Assembly (NCBI GenBank): GCA_947170225.1
Contig: CAMVSQ010000004.1
Span: 1-64,000, forward strand
Direction of reading: 5' to 3'
Source of the DNA: an uncultured bacterium
Lineage (GTDB): Bacteria; Patescibacteriota; Gracilibacteria; Absconditabacterales; Absconditicoccaceae
DNA: 64,000 nt
Shown one piece after another: positions 63,555 through 64,000 of the stretch; within the stretch, counting starts at the first letter, position 1, and the number at the start of each line of letters is the position of its first letter. The translations under genes were made by a program, and so were the position numbers. Below the pieces are notes generated by a model. That model ran no database searches and had not been told where the DNA came from. It saw only the letters and a program-made list of their open reading frames with translations.

Positions 63555-64000
63555 ATGGTAAAAGTGGATACATCTAAAGTAAAAAAGTGAATGATTTTGG
63601 AAATAGATGGAAAATTGGCAAGAGTTGTTGAGACTGCTCATACTCATATGGGTAGATGAGGAGCTACAGATACATATAAATTAAAAGATATCGTTTCTGG
63701 AAAGACAACTATTTTTACATGTAATGCATGAACAGTTTTGGAACAAGCTGAAGTACAAAATAGATCTGCAATATTTCTTTATTCAGCATGAGATACATAT
63801 ACATTTATGGAAAATGATACAGGAGAAATGTATGATTTGGATAGAGAAAAAATCGATGATGTAGTTGATTATCTAAAAGAAAATTTGGATGTATATTTGA
63901 CAGTATTTAAAGGTGAAGTTTTGGGAGTAATCTTGCCTCCAACTGTAAGTTATGTCATCACATCTACAATGCCTGGTGTAAAATGAAACAGACAACAAGC
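63555..64000 (+). CDS. efp: Elongation factor P (cut by the window end)
   Basis: 148 codons are present before the window ends; full length would be about 185. EF-P enters the ribosomal E-site to relieve stalling at polyproline. The KOW-like first domain, ETAHTHMGRGGATDTYKLK (residues 26-44), places Arg34 at the loop tip where E. coli has the modified Lys34; the OB parts follow. The arginine recalls EF-P proteins that are rhamnosylated by EarP. Several glycines are TGA, including those of MGRGG. Confidence 0.93.

Noticed and set aside
1-64000. Search by eye for tRNA and rRNA genes
   Set aside because: GC islands in spacers all resolved into the repeat families described; no cloverleaf with a conserved T-loop was found.

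Overview
This is AT-rich DNA from a Candidate Phyla Radiation bacterium that reads UGA as glycine (translation table 25), so it most likely belongs to Gracilibacteria or Absconditabacteria (SR1). Read with the standard code, almost every gene breaks into pieces. With TGA = Gly, about 54 of the 58 coding regions close into full-length proteins ending in TAA or TAG. TGA sits exactly where families require glycine: the P-loops of Cmk, MurE, PilT and the TraG-like ATPase, the TruB, TruD, Tgt and GatA signatures, and the glycine before the cleavage site of a prepilin. Introducing starts are ATG throughout, genes often overlap by a few bases, and no tRNA, rRNA or CRISPR array was seen.

Layout. 0.2-12.6 kb: folD, a peptidase U32, pilD, a DUF4012 membrane protein, tgt, an AMMECR1-like protein, a baseplate-J-like membrane protein, an Lgt-like protein and rny. 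12.8-15.2 kb: rsmA between two 145-bp direct repeats, then two small exported proteins without any TGA codon. 15.2-19.4 kb: cmk, a SIMPL protein, a racemase-like protein and holA. 19.6-25.4 kb: an 805-residue surface protein (FISUMP-like, InlB-type repeats, SLH-like), a YidD-Fmt fusion, a DUF559 nuclease between two 160-bp repeats, and a PD-(D/E)XK nuclease. 25.5-30.9 kb: a type IV pilus operon (pilN-, pilO- and pilC-like genes, three prepilins, a PilX-like protein); pilD and pilT are elsewhere in the window. 30.9-39.1 kb: a conjugation-type ATPase, dnaQ, murE, pilT, rsmE. 39.2-47.8 kb: DJ-1, a DnaQ-DinG fusion with a decayed helicase, a membrane zinc protease, and three large exported cysteine-containing proteins of unknown function. 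47.9-56.9 kb: two MscS channels, unknown envelope proteins, gatA, a guanylate-kinase-like gene, truD. 57-64 kb: DUF1653, a TGA-free radical SAM/SPASM enzyme, truB, a PadR plus HAAS/PspC pair, a CorC-type protein, and the start of efp.

The core enzymes (tRNA and rRNA modification, peptidoglycan, DNA polymerase III accessory subunits) sit among a large envelope and secretion complement (pilus, proteases, exported proteins). That fits an episymbiotic or host-associated life with few biosynthetic genes; this is inference.

The most unusual signals are: (1) four genes that use only GGN glycine codons among neighbours that use mostly TGA; (2) a dispersed palindromic repeat that is translated in frame inside three different proteins; (3) modular intergenic repeat cassettes; (4) near-identical direct repeats around single genes; (5) a YidD-Fmt fusion; and (6) several enzymes missing key residues (Tgt zinc cysteines, racemase cysteines, the DinG Walker A).
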